NCBI GenBank assembly: GCA_026874595.1
Contig: CM049306.1
Coordinates: forward strand, 1,130,019-1,194,018
Direction of reading: 5' to 3'
DNA from: Sipunculus nudus
Taxonomy: Eukaryota > Annelida > Sipuncula > Golfingiida > Sipunculidae
Length of the DNA stretch: 64,000 bases
In this document: piece by piece, positions 1 to 11,960 of the stretch
Layout of the letters: each line of letters opens with the position of its first letter
Position numbering within the stretch: position 1 is the stretch's first letter
Position numbers and translations under genes: made by a program
Notes under the pieces: generated by a model
Told to the model about the DNA's origin: nothing
Database searches by the model: none
The model's input: the letters and a program-made list of their open reading frames with translations, nothing else

Positions 1-3000
1 CATACCTTCTGATTTAACTATTGCTGAAGCAGCAAGTATTCCTACATTCATACCTTCTGATTAAACTATTGCTGAAGAAGCAAGTATTCCAACATTCATA
101 CCATCTGATTTAACTATTGCTGAAGCAGCCAGTATTCCAATACTCATACCTTCTGATTGAACTATTGCTGAAGCAGCCAGTATTCCAATACTCATACCTT
201 CTGATTGAACTATTGCTGAAGAAGCCAGTATTCCAATACTCATACCTTCTGATTGAACTATTGCTGAAGAAGCCAGTATTCCAATACTCATACCTTCTGA
301 TTGAACTATTGCTGAAGAAGCCAGTATTCCAATACTCATACCTTCTGATTGAACTATTGCTGAAGAAGCCAGTATTCCAATACTCATACCTTCTGATTGA
401 ACTATTGCTGAAGAAGCCAGTATTCCAATACTCATACCATCTGATTGAACTATTGCTGAAGAAGCCAGTATTCCAATATTCATACCATCTGATTGAACTA
501 TTGCTGAAGAAGCCAGTATTCCAATATTCATACCTTCTGACTGAACTATTGCTGAAGAAGCCAGTATTCCAATATTCATACCTTCTGATTGAACTATTGC
601 TGAAGAAGCCAGTATTCCAATATTCATATCTTCTGATTGAACTATTGCTGAAGAAGCCAGTATTCCAATATTCATACCTTCTGATTGAACTATTGCTGAA
701 GAAGCCAGTATTCCAATATTCATACCTTCTGATTGAACTATTGCTGAAGAAGCCAGTATTCCAATATTCATACCTTCTGATTGAACTATTGCTGAAGCAG
801 CAAGCATTCCAATATTCATACCTTCTGATTTAACTATTGCTGAAGCAGCAAGCATTCCAATATTCATACCTTCTGATTTAACTATTGCTGAAGCAGCAAG
901 CATTCCAATATTCATACCATCTGATTGAACTATTGCTGAAGCAGCAAGCATTCCAATATTCATACGATCTGATTTAACTATTGCTGAAGCAGCAAGTATT
1001 CCAATATTCATACCATCTGATTGAACTATTGCTGAAGCAGCAAGCATTCCAATATTCATACCTTCTGATTGAACTATTGCTGAAGACGCAAGTATTCCAA
1101 TATTCATACCTTCTGATTTAACTATTGCTGAAGCAGCAAGTATTCCAATATTCATACCTTCTGATTTAACTATCGCTGAAGCAGCAAGTTTTCCAATACT
1201 CATACCTTCTGATTGAACAATTGCTGAAGAAGCAAGTATTCCAATACTCATACCTTCTGATTGAACTATTGCTGAACAAGCTAGTATTCCAATACTCATA
1301 CCTTCTGATTGAACTATCGCTGAACAAGCCAGTATTCCAATACTCATACCTTCTGATTGAACTATCGCTGAACAAGCCAGTATTCCAATACTCATACCTT
1401 CTGATTGAACTATCGCTGAACAAGCCAGTATTCCAATACTCATACCTTCTGATTGAACTATTGCTGAACAAGCCAGTATTCCAATACTCATACCTTCTGA
1501 TTGAACTATTGCCGAACAAGCCAGTATTCCAATACTCATACCTTCTGATTGAATTATTGCTGAAGCAGCAAGTATTCCAATATTCATACCTTCTGATTGA
1601 ACTATTGCTGAAGCAGCAAGTATTCCAATATTCATACCTTCTGATTGAACTATTGCTGAAGAAGCCAGTATTCCAATATTCATATCTTCTGATTGAACTA
1701 TTGCTGAAGAAGCCAGTATTCCAATATTCATACCTTCTGATTGAACTATTGCTGAAGAAGCCAGTATTCCAATATTCATACCTTCTGATTGAACTATTGC
1801 TGAAGAAGCCAGTTTTCCAATATTCATACCTTCTGATTGAACTATTGCTGAAGCAGCAAGTATTCCAATATTCATACCTTCTGATTGAACTATTGCTGAA
1901 GCAGCCAGTATTCCAATATTCATACCTTCTGATTGAACTATTGCTGAAGAAGCCAGTATTCCAATATTCATACCTTCTGATTGAACTATTGCTAAAGCAG
2001 CCAGTATTCCAATATTCATACCTTCTGATTGAACTATTGCTGAAGCAGCAAGTATTCCAATATTCATACCTTCTGATTGAACTATTGCTGAAGCAGCAAG
2101 TATTCCAATATTCATACCATCTGATTTAACTATTGCTGAAGCAGCAAGTATTCCAATATTCATACCTTCTGATTTAACTATTGCTGAAGCAGCAAGTATT
2201 CCAATATTCATACCATCTGATTTAACTATTGCTGAAGCAGCAAGTATTCCAATATTCATACCTTCTGATTAAACTATTGCTGAAGCAGCAAGTATTCCAA
2301 TATTCATACCTTCTGATTAAACTATTGCTGAAGAAGCAAGTATTCCAATATTCACACCATCTGATTTAACTATTGCTGAAGAAGCCAGTATTCCAATATT
2401 CATACCTTATGAAGCAACTATTCCAATATTCATACCATCTGATTTAACTATTGCTGAAGAAGCAACAATTCCAATATTCATACCTTCTGATTGAACTATT
2501 GCTGAAGAAGCAAGTATTCCAATATTCACACCATCTGATTTAACTATTGCTGAAGAAGCCAGTATTCCAATATTCACACCATCTGATTTAACTATTGCTG
2601 AAGAAGCCAGTATTCCAATATTCACACCATCTGATTTAACTATTGCTGAAGAAGCCAGTATTCCAATATTCACACCATCTGATTTAACTATTGATGAAGA
2701 AGCCAGTATTCCAATATTCACACCATCTGATTTAACTATTGCTGAAGAAGCCAGTATTCCAATATTCATACCTTATGAAGCAACTATTCCAATATTCATA
2801 CCATCTGATTTAACTATTGCTGAAGAAGCAACTATTCCAATATTCATACCATCTGCTTTAACTATTGCTGAAGAAGCAAGTATTCCAATATTCATACCTT
2901 CTGATTTAACTATTGCTGAAGAAGCAAGTATTCCAATATTCATACCATCTGATTTAACTATTGCTGAAGAAGCAAGTATTCCAATATTCATACCTTCTGA

Positions 3001-5534
3001 TTTAACTATTGCTGAAGAAGCAAGTATTCCAATATTCATACCATCTGATTAAACTATTGCTGAAGAAGCAACTATTCCAATATTCATACCTTCTGATTTA
3101 ACTATTGCTGAAGAAGCAAGTATTCCAATATTCATACCATCTGATTTAACTATTGCTGAAGAAGCAAGTATTCCAATACTCATACCATCTGATTAAACTA
3201 TTGCTGAAGAAGCAACTATTCCAATATTCATACCTTCTGATTTAACTATTGCTGAAGAAGCAAGTATTCCAATATTCATACCATCTGATTAAACTATTGC
3301 TGAAGAAGCAACTATTCCAATATTCATACCATCTGATTTAACTATTGCTGAAGAAGCAAGTATTCCAATATTCATACCTTCTGATTTAACTATTGCTGAA
3401 GAAGCAAGTATTCCAATATTCATACCATCTGATTAAACTATTGCTGAAGAAGCAACTATTCCAATATTCATACCTTCTGATTTAACTATTGCTGAAGAAG
3501 CAACTATTCCAATATTCATACCATCTGATTTAACTATTGCTGAAGAAGCAAGTATTCCAATATTCATACCATCTGATTTAACTATTGCTGAAGAAGCAAG
3601 TATTCCAATATTCATACCATCTGATTTAACTATTGCTGAAGAAGCAACTATTCCAATATTCATACCATCTGATTTAACTATTGCTGAAGAAGCAAGTATT
3701 CCAATATTCATACCTTCTGATTTAACTATTGCTGAAGAAGCAAGTATTCCAATATTCATACCTTCTGATTTAACTATTGCTGAAGAAGCAAGTATTCCAA
3801 TATTCATACCATCTGATTTAACTATTGCTGAAGAAGCAAGTATTCCAATATTCATACCTTCTGATTTAACTATTGCTGAAGAAGCAAGTATTCCAATATT
3901 CATACCATCTGATTTAACTATTGCTGAAGAAGCCAGTATTCCAATATTCATACCATCTGATTAAACTATTGCTGAAGAAGCCAGTATTCCAATATTCATA
4001 CCTTCTGATTTAACTATTGCTGAAGAAGCAAGTATTCCAATATTCATACCTTCTGATTTAACTATTGCTGAAGAAGCAAGTATTCCAATATTCATACCTT
4101 CTGATTTAACTATTGCTGAAGAAGCAAGTATTCCAATATTCATACCTTCTGATTTAACTATTGCTGAAGAAGCTATTCCTATATTCATACCTTCTGATTT
4201 AACTATTGCTGAAGAAGCAACAATTCCAATATTCATACCTTCTCATTTAACTATTGCTGAAGAAGCAACAATTCCAATATTCATACTATCTGATTTAACT
4301 ATTGCTGAAGAAGCAAGTATTCCAATATTCATACCTTCTGATTTAACTATTGCTGAAGAAGCAAGTATTCCAATATTCATACCTTCTGATTTAACTCTTG
4401 CTGAAGAAGCAAGTATTCCAATATTCATACCTTCTGATTTAACTATTGTTGAAGAAGCAACAATTCCAATATTCATACCTTCTGATTTAACTATTGCTGA
4501 AGAAGCAACAATTGCAATATTCATACTATCTGATTTAACTATTGCTGAAGAAGCAAGTATTCCAATATTCATACCTTCTGATTTAACTATTGCTGAAGAA
4601 GCAAGTATTCCAATATTCATACCTTCTGATTTAACTATTGCTGAAGAAGCAAGTATTCCAATATTCATACCTTCTGATTTAACTATTGCTGAAGAAGCAA
4701 CAATTCCAATATTCATACCTTCTGATTTAACTATTGCTGAAGAAGCAAGTATTCCAATATTCATACCTTCTGATTTAACTATTGCTGAAGAAGCAACAAT
4801 TCCAATATTCATACTATCTGATTTAACTATTGCTGAAGAAGCAAGTATTCCAATATTCATACCTTCTGATTTAACTATTGCTGAAGAAGCAAGTATTCCA
4901 ATATTCATACCTTCTGATTTAACTATTGCTGAAGAAGCAAGTATTCCAATATTCATACCTTCTGATTTAACTATTGCTGAAGAAGCAAGTATTCCAATAT
5001 TCATACCTTCTGATTTAACTATTGCTGAAGAAGCAACAATTCCAATATTCATACCTTCTGATTTAACTATTGCTGAAGAAGCAACAATTCCAATATTCAT
5101 ACCTCCTGATTTAACTATTGCTGAAGAAGCAAGTATTCCAATATTCATACCTTCTGATTTAACTATTGCTGAAGAAGCAAGTATTCCAATATTCATACCT
5201 TCTGATTTAACTATTGCTGAAGAAGCAAGTATTCCAATATTCATACCTTCTGATTTAACTATTGCTGAAGAAGCAACAATTCCAATATTCATACTATCTG
5301 ATTTAACTATTGCTTTAGAAGCCAGTATTCCAATATTCATACCTTCTGATTTAACTTTTGCTGAAGAAGCAATTTTTCCAATACTCATAACTTCTGATTT
5401 AACTATTGCTGAAGAAGCAAGTATTCTAACATTCATACCTTCTTTTTTGACCATTGCTGAAGAAGCAACTATTCCAATATTCATACCTTCTGATTTAACT
5501 ATCACTGAAGAAGCAAATATTTCAATACTCATAC
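1..5534 (-). repeat. 48-bp minisatellite, about 115 units, probably intronic
   Basis: About 115 head-to-tail units of 48 bp run from the window edge to 5534, so the left end is not seen. Read on the minus strand each unit can encode 16 residues (consensus MNIGILASSAIVKSEG). Because 48 is divisible by 3, long open frames arise automatically in several frames on both strands. I do not call them genes. Stops recur at one spot (AAA to TAA, near 70, 2270, 2318, 3050, 3194, 3290, 3434 and 3962), a few units carry deletions (near 2409 and 4170), and variants are mostly amino-acid changing (E/D, K/Q, N/S, A/S/C). Variants cluster in blocks, as expected from local unequal exchange. Units next to the exon are the most diverged. 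The array begins exactly at the putative donor of the flanking exon. Confidence 0.95.
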
Positions 5535-5652
5535 CTTCTCTCCCGTAGCAGCCAGCAGAGCGTTCTTGTCAGTATTTTTGAATTCATCCAGAGTGTTGAA
5601 AAGTTTCAGTTTCCCATGTGCAGGTAATGCAAGAGGTGGTGCTTTAAACTCC
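5535..5652 (-). CDS. Internal coding exon of an unrecognised host gene
   Basis: On the minus strand a 118-nt segment is bounded by an acceptor (TGTTGCAG, ending at 5653) and a donor (GAGAAG then GTATGAG, intron starting at 5534). It opens with one base completing a split codon, followed by 39 stop-free codons ending exactly at the donor. The peptide starts EFKAPPLALPAHGKLKLFNT and ends NALLAATGEK. Its composition looks like an ordinary soluble protein and unlike the flanking repeats. Reading through the donor gives a stop (GTA TGA) at once, so the long frame of the minisatellite is not a continuation of this exon. I do not recognise the family. The previous exon would lie at higher coordinates and the next one left of the window. 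Confidence rests on two good splice sites with a consistent phase. Confidence 0.6.
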
Positions 5653-5845
5653 CTGCAACATTTCACATGTAACTTGATAAACTTAAAACAATTTTAGAAT
5701 AATTTTAAACAGGGTGGAAAATGTATTCAGAACTTAGAAAAATGGACAATGACGTAAGCTGTACAGCATCAGGAGCTGTTATTTCAAGCTATCATAGATT
5801 TTTTTCAGGGAAAAATTCAAAACATGTCAATTAATTCTTTTTTTT

Positions 5846-5970
5846 ATCAACTCTTCAGGATCATATCAACTCTACAGGATCATATCAACTCTACAGGGTC
5901 ATATCAACCAACTGTACAGGATTGGATCAACTCTTCAGGGTCATATAAACTCTACAGGGTTATATCAACC
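5846..5970. repeat. Degenerate 19-bp tandem repeat
   Basis: About six copies of atcaactctacaggatcat with substitutions and one small insertion. An inverted version (gtagggttgatttgaccctg) follows at about 5982-6002. The rest of 5653-6180 shows nothing else recognisable and would be intron of the exon-bearing gene if that exon is real. Confidence 0.75.
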
Positions 5971-6180
5971 TATATGATCATGTAGGGTTGATTTGACCCT
6001 GTATATTTAGAATGAGCCTACATCTACATTAAGATTAGTTTTTCCCTCCTGGGGTCTACATTTTTTTTTATTATTCCATCAGTTACTTGGTAAATTTTGT
6101 ATATAATACCTGTGGTGGAGTTAGTGAGACTAGTGTAAGGTGAGTACTCACTCTGAGTAGGAAGTATGATCCAGATGTAG

Positions 6181-8550
6181 ATTACATGGAAGGCCTGGCA
6201 GACTGTCTGAAAAAAATACACAGTTTAATTAACACACACACATGGAAGGCCTGGCAGACTGTCTGAAAATAATACACAGTTTAATTAACACACACACATG
6301 GAAGGCCTGGCAGACTGTCTGAAAATAATACACAGTTTAATTAACACAAACACATGGAAGGCCTGGCAGAATGTCTGAAAATAATACACAGTTTAATTAA
6401 CACACACACATGGAAGGCCTGGCAGAATGTCTGAAAATAATACACAGTTTAATTAACACACACACATGGAAGGCCTGGCAGAATGTCTGAAAATAATACA
6501 CAGTTTAATTAACACACACACATGGAAGGCCTGGCAGACTGTCTGAAAATAATACACAGTTTAATTAACACACACACATGGAAGGCCTGGCAGAATGTCT
6601 GAAAATAATACACAGTTTAATTAACACACACACATGGAAGGCCTGGCAGACTGTCTGAAAATAATACACAGTTTAATTAACACACACACATGGGAGGCCT
6701 GGCAGAATGTCTGAAAATAATACACAGTTTAATTAACACACACACATGGGAGGCCTGGCAGAATGTCTGAAAATAATACACAGTTTAATTAACACACACA
6801 CATGGGAGGCCTGGCAGACTGTCTGAAAATAATACACAGTTTAATTAACACACACACATGGGAGGCCTGGCAGACTGTCTGAAAATAATACACAGTTTAA
6901 TTAACACTCACACATGGAAGGCCTGGCAGAATGTCTGAAAATAATACACAGTTTAATTAACACACACACATGGAAGGCCTGGCAGAATGTCTGAAAATAA
7001 TACACAGTTTAATTAACACACACACATGGAAGGCCTGGCAGAATGTCTGAAAATAATACACAGTTTAATTAACACACACACATGGAAGGCCTGGCAGAAT
7101 GTCTGAAAATAATACACAGTTTAATTAACACACACACATGGAAGGCCTGGCAGAATGTCTGAAAATAATACACAGTTTAATTAACACACACACATGGAAG
7201 GCCTGGCAGAATGTCTGAAAATAATACACAGTTTAATTAACACACACACATGGAAGGCCTGGCAGAATGTCTGAAAATAATACACAGTTTAATTAACACA
7301 CACACATGGAAGGCCTGGCAGACTGTCTGAAAATAATACACAGTTTAATTAACACACACACATGGAAGGCCTGGCAGACTGTCTGAAAATAATACACAGT
7401 TTAATTAACACACACAAATGGAAGGCCTGGCAGACTGTCTGAAAATAATACACAGTTTAATTAACACACACACATGGAAGGCCTGGCAGAATGTCTGAAA
7501 ATAATACACAGTTTAATTAACACACACACATGGAAGGCCTGGCAGAATGTCTGAAAATAATACACAGTTTAATTAACACACACACATGGAAGGCCTGGCA
7601 GAATGTCTGAAAATAATACACAGTTTAATTAACACACACACATGGAAGGCCTGGCAGAATGTCTGAAAATAATACACAGTTTAATTAACACACACACATG
7701 GAAGGCCTGGCAGAATGTCTGAAAATAATACACAGTTTAATTAACACACACACATGGAAGGCCTGGCAGAATGTCTGAAAATAATACACAGTTTGATTAA
7801 CACACACACATGGAAGGCCTGGCAGACTGTCTGAAAATAATACACAGTTTAATTAACACACACACATGGAAGGCCTGGCAGAATGTCTGAAAATAATACA
7901 CAGTTTAATTAACACACACACATGGAAGGCCTGGCAGACTGTCTGAAAATAATACACAGTTTAATTAACACACACACATGGAAGGCCTGGCAGAATGTCT
8001 GAAAATAATACACAGTTTAATTAACACACACACATGGAAGGCCTGGCAGAATGTCTGAAAATAATACACAGTTTAATTAACACACACACATGGAAGGCCT
8101 GGCAGAATGTCTGAAAATAATACACAGTTTAATTAACACACACATGGAAGGCCTGGCAGACTGTCTGAAAATAATACACAGTTTAATTAACACACACACA
8201 TGGAAGGCCTGGCAGACTGTCTGAAAATAATACACAGTTTAATTAACACACACACATGGAAGGCCTGGCAGAATGTCTGAAAATAATACACAGTTTAATT
8301 AACACACACACATGGAAGGCCTGGCAGACTGTCTGAAAATAATACACAGTTTAATTAACACACACACATGGAAGGCCTGGCAGACTGTCTGAAAATAATA
8401 CACAGTTTAATTAACACACACACATGGAAGGCCTGGCAGAATGTCTAGAAAAATACACAGTTTAACAAACAAACACATGGAAGGCCTGGTAGACATCTGT
8501 CTGAAAAAAATACACAGCTTAACAAACACACACATGGTAAGCCTGGCAGA
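6181..8550. repeat. 56-bp minisatellite, about 42 units
   Basis: Highly homogeneous units (core catggaaggcctggcagac, then tgtctgaaaataatacacag and tttaattaacacacaca) repeat every 56 bp. Most variation is one position (gcagaCtgt versus gcagaAtgt) and ggaagg versus gggagg. Units degrade at the right end (8440-8550), where the variant tttaacaaac appears. The same family recurs at 9293-9690 and 19405-20085. Confidence 0.95.
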
Positions 8551-8554
8551 CTAT

Positions 8555-9288
8555 TGTTGCATGGACGTCACCCGGACATCGGAGGATGGCGCCACGAAGT
8601 GGTGTGGCCGCCCCCGTTTCCACGCTTATGGATCCACCCCGCTATCAGTGACTCCTGACGCGCTTTGAGAAACATAAAAACTATTCTTGGACCATTCAGT
8701 ACTGGTTTTGCAGTTCTGCCGGCGCTATCGTTTCTCTCAAGCAAAACCACAAACTTCTGCGGTTTCCACCCATTGTTGAAAACCTATAAAACGAACTCGT
8801 CTGCAGTACGAGGCGGGACTATTGACTTTGCTACGCCACGTTGCTGTTATCCCCGGGGACCGTGACCGTGGGCTCTTGGTCCCCAAGCCCACGGAATGCC
8901 ATGAACCACGCCATGAACTTTATTATTTAGGAAGAGGAGAGACTTTATGTTTGTTTGGTGCCACATGGATTAATACAGGACTTCAGTTTTGTGTGTGCCC
9001 GAATTATGTGTTGATGATGGACTTCAGTTTCTCGTTTACCGGATTCAGTTAAGTATTTCGTTACAGTTCGTTATTTAGAGACTCAGTTTTCGTCAGAGAC
9101 TTGGTTATAAATTACGTTATGTATTGACTATAATATTATTTGTGTATGAATGTAAATATTGTAATCTAGTAATATAGTACTGTTTTTGCACCCATATTTT
9201 GGTTACGTATTCATTTGAAGAGAACGTGTCTGAGCATATGTGTTACGGTTCGGCCTGAGTTGTTTGGGTGTGAAAAGGGACCGTAACA
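8555..9288. mobile_element. Solo LTR inserted in the 56-bp satellite
   Basis: A 734-bp segment begins TGTTGC and ends GTAACA (TG...CA with a short inverted terminus). It is flanked by a 4-bp direct repeat CTAT (8551-8554 and 9289-9292). Removing the insert and one CTAT restores a satellite unit like the intact one near 9500 (ctggcagactttttacaaaa). A TATA-like cctataaaac lies near 8785. No internal retroelement region is present, so this is a solo LTR. It differs in sequence from the Gypsy LTR at 57143-57920. Short ORFs inside it are not credible genes. Confidence 0.8.
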
Positions 9289-9292
9289 CTAT

Positions 9293-9690
9293 TTACAAAA
9301 ATACACAGTTTAACAAACACAAATATTGAAGGCCTGGCAGACTGTCTGAAAATAATACACAGTTTAATTAACACACACATGGAAGGCCTGGCAGAATGTC
9401 TAGAAAAATACACAGTTTAACAAACAAACACATGGAGGGCCTGGCAGACATCTGTCTGAAAAAAATACACAGCTTAACAAACGCACACATGGTAAGCCTG
9501 GCAGACTTTTTACAAAAATACACAGTTTAACAAACACTAATATGGAAGGCCTGGCAGACTGTTTGGAAAAAAAAACACTTTAAAAAACACACAAATGGAA
9601 GGCCTGGCAGACTGTCTGGAAAAATACACAGTTTAACAAACACACACATGGTAAGCCTAGCAGACTATTTAAAAAAAGGCCTACAGGCCT
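9293..9690. repeat. Continuation of the 56-bp satellite, diverged units
   Basis: Seven or so units of the catgg(a/t)a(a/g)gcctggcagac family, more variable than at 6181-8550 and mostly with tttaacaaacac in place of tttaattaacac. They continue the array to the right of the solo LTR. 9691-9941 has no recognisable feature. Confidence 0.85.
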
Positions 9691-9941
9691 AATGCAAACC
9701 TGTGCAAAGTTTGGAAGTATGAATGGAGGTTTATTTTTAAAATTTAATATTGATCCTCTTACATCCTGCATATCTACCTTAGTCATTATGATTCCAGCAA
9801 AATGGATGTTTCGGACCTGCAAGTTTTAGACTAGGACATTTTAAAACTAGAATATGGGTAGTCGACAAGTGACTATGTGTATCCGCAGAAATCAGTGTGG
9901 GACGGGTGAAGCGAGGCATGGATTAAGTGGCAAGGGGAAAC

Positions 9942-10335
9942 CGGCTTCTGTGGCTCAGGGGTAGAGCGCTCAAAGCCGGGAGATCGTGAGTTCGAATCTC
10001 AGCTGAGCCGGTGAGATTTTTAAAGGTCGGGCCCCACCCAGGGTGAGGGTTCTGCAGGCTTAATTGGGAGACTGTACCCAACAGTCCTGTTTCACTCACA
10101 AACGAGTGCATCTTTCGGGGATTCCTCGGTGTTATGACCCAGCATTGGGGATGAGATACACCCAGGACCCACAGGAGTGATTCACCGAGCCTGGTTGACG
10201 CCAGAAAATCGTGTGTAAGCCCCTGTCATGTAGTCCGAAACCGGAATAGATTTCTGCGTACATACTTAGTTAAGCAAGCATTAAAAAAATGGAGGCGGTT
10301 ACCTCCACCAATAAATTTAAAAAAAAAAAAAAAAA
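9942..10335 (+). mobile_element. tRNA-derived SINE
   Basis: The head has a Pol III A box (tggctcaggggtagagcgc) and B box (gagttcgaatctc) with a partly pairing acceptor stem (cggctt...gagccg). A body of about 300 bp without coding signal follows, then an A tail (10318-10335) preceded by aataaattt. The anticodon arm is degenerate, so this is a SINE and not a tRNA gene. AAAACTAGA occurs at 9843 and again after the A tail. It could be a target-site duplication, but its A-rich half makes that weak and it would put 90 bp ahead of the tRNA head. Confidence 0.75.
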
Positions 10336-10424
10336 CTAGATGTGTTGGAACGACACTAATGCCCCCGCCTGGGGCAAATTAGAAACATTTGTAAAATTTT
10401 GAAAAATTTTTAAGTTCAGGAGGT

Positions 10425-11580
10425 GTCGTATGGTCAAAAGTAGGTCAACAAGAGCAAAATGCAAACTCGATCTGTTACAGGTCATTATCAAGCAACACAC
10501 CAAAAATCATGCCAGTATATGCAGGAATTGTGAAAAAAAGTCCATGTGCATTTTCCATAAAAATTTCTGTCTTTCATGAAATTTTCTATGTTTAGGAGAC
10601 GTAAAACAATCAAAAGTAGGTCAACCGGGACATAACGCGAACTCAATCTGTAACTGTCATTATCTGCCCACACATAAAAAATCAGGGTGGTATCTGCAGG
10701 CATTGAGGAAAAAAAGTCTATTTTCTATTTTTCATGAAACTTTCTATGTTCAGGAGCAGTCAAATGGTCAAAAGTAGGTCAATTGGGACAAAACAAGAAC
10801 TCGATCTGTAACTGGTCATTATCTCCCTACACACCAAAAATCAGGCCCGAATCTGCAGGCACTGCGAAAAAAAGTCCATACATGTGCACTTTTTTATGAA
10901 ATTTTCTATGTTAGAGCACCGTCAAAAGGTCAAAAGAAGGTCAACTCGGAAAAAACGTGAACTCAATCTGTAACTGGCCATTATCTGCCCACACACCAAA
11001 AATCAGGCCAATATCTGCAGGTATTGCGAAGAAAAGTCTGTACAAGTGTATTTGTCATGAAAATTTATATTTTACATGAAATTTTCTATGTTCAGGAGCT
11101 GTAAAACAGTCAAAAGTAGGTCAACTGCGACGAAACACGAACTCGATCTGTAACTGGTCAATATCTGCCAACACACCAAAAATCAGGCCAATATCTGCAG
11201 GCATTGTGAAAAAAAGTTCGTACATGTGTATTTGTCATGAAATTTCATATTTTTCATAAAATTTTCTATGTTCAGGAGCCGTAAAACGGTCAAAAGTAGG
11301 TCAACCGGGACGAAACGCGAACTCGATCTGTAACTTGTCATTATCTGCCCACACACTAAAAATAGGGCCAATATCTGCAGGCATTGTGAAAAAAAGTCCG
11401 TACATGTGTATCTGTCATGAATATTTCTATTTTTCATTAAATTTTCTAAGTTAAGGAGGCGTAAACCGTTCAAAAGTAGGTCAACCGGGACAAAACGCGA
11501 ACTCGATCTGTAACTGGTCATTATCTGCCTACACACCAAAAATCAGGCCAATATCTGCAGAAAAAAAGTCTGTACATGTG
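10425..11580. repeat. About 180-bp tandem repeat, seven units
   Basis: The motif caaaagtaggtcaa starts at 10435, 10611, 10769, 10931 (variant), 11111, 11291 and 11471. Spacing is 158-180 bp, with the last intervals exactly 180. Each unit includes aactcgatctgtaactggtc, a cacaccaaaaatcaggcca segment and atctgcaggcattg. Units on the left are the more diverged. ORFs in it are repeat shadows. Confidence 0.9.
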
Positions 11581-11624
11581 TATTTGTCATGAAAATTTCT
11601 ATTAACCTGATCGGTCAAATGGTT

Positions 11625-11776
11625 CCCGAGATATGTGGGTTTATGTGTGGAAACAGACACACAAATGGACGCTGGACAGTGAGGAAAGGTCAGAGGTGAA
11701 CCCGAGATATGTGGGTTTATGTGTGGAAACAGACACACAAATGGACGCTGGACAGCGAGGAAAGGTCAGAGGTGAA
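11625..11776. repeat. 76-bp direct duplication
   Basis: Two almost identical 76-bp copies, 11625-11700 and 11701-11776, starting cccgagatatgtgggttta and ending gtcagaggtgaa, differ by about one base (gacagt versus gacagc). Confidence 0.9.
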
Positions 11777-11894
11777 CCAAAAATGAGGGCGCAGCAGTTC
11801 ACGTGACCTGATGATAAACCTGATTCGCTTAAAATGCAAACCAAGTTTTTTCAAACAGTTGAAAGATATAGTTCCAATAATCTGGGAATTCTGA

Positions 11895-11960
11895 ATCTAG
11901 ACATTCTGTCTAGATGTCTAGACGCTGTGTCTAGATGTCTAGACACATTTTCTAGACACC
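11895..11960. repeat. CTAGA-rich self-complementary stretch
   Basis: Five tctaga or ctagac motifs in about 65 bp (tctagatgtctagac occurs twice) make a locally palindromic tract. The surrounding 11777-12714 has no gene that I can support. It carries one GGTGGCGCCACC palindrome at about 12276 that recurs in element B. Confidence 0.6.

Noticed and set aside
117-2129. Plus-strand frames of 238 and 302 codons (VFQYSYLLIELLLK repeats)
   Set aside because: Opposite-strand shadows of the same 48-bp repeat.
61-2259. A 732-codon open frame (and 429-, 172-, 120-, 91- and 88-codon frames further on) encoding 16-residue repeats
   Set aside because: The repeat length is a multiple of three, so open frames are automatic; recurrent stops, amino-acid-changing variants and the adjacent splice donor argue for intronic DNA.
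6181-9690. CRISPR-like regular array
   Set aside because: There are no unique spacers; the whole 56-bp unit is repeated, and the genome is eukaryotic.
9843-10340. AAAACTAGA as a SINE target-site duplication
   Set aside because: Mostly A-tail overlap; only CTAGA is informative and it would leave an unexplained 90-bp 5' extension. Kept only as a remark.
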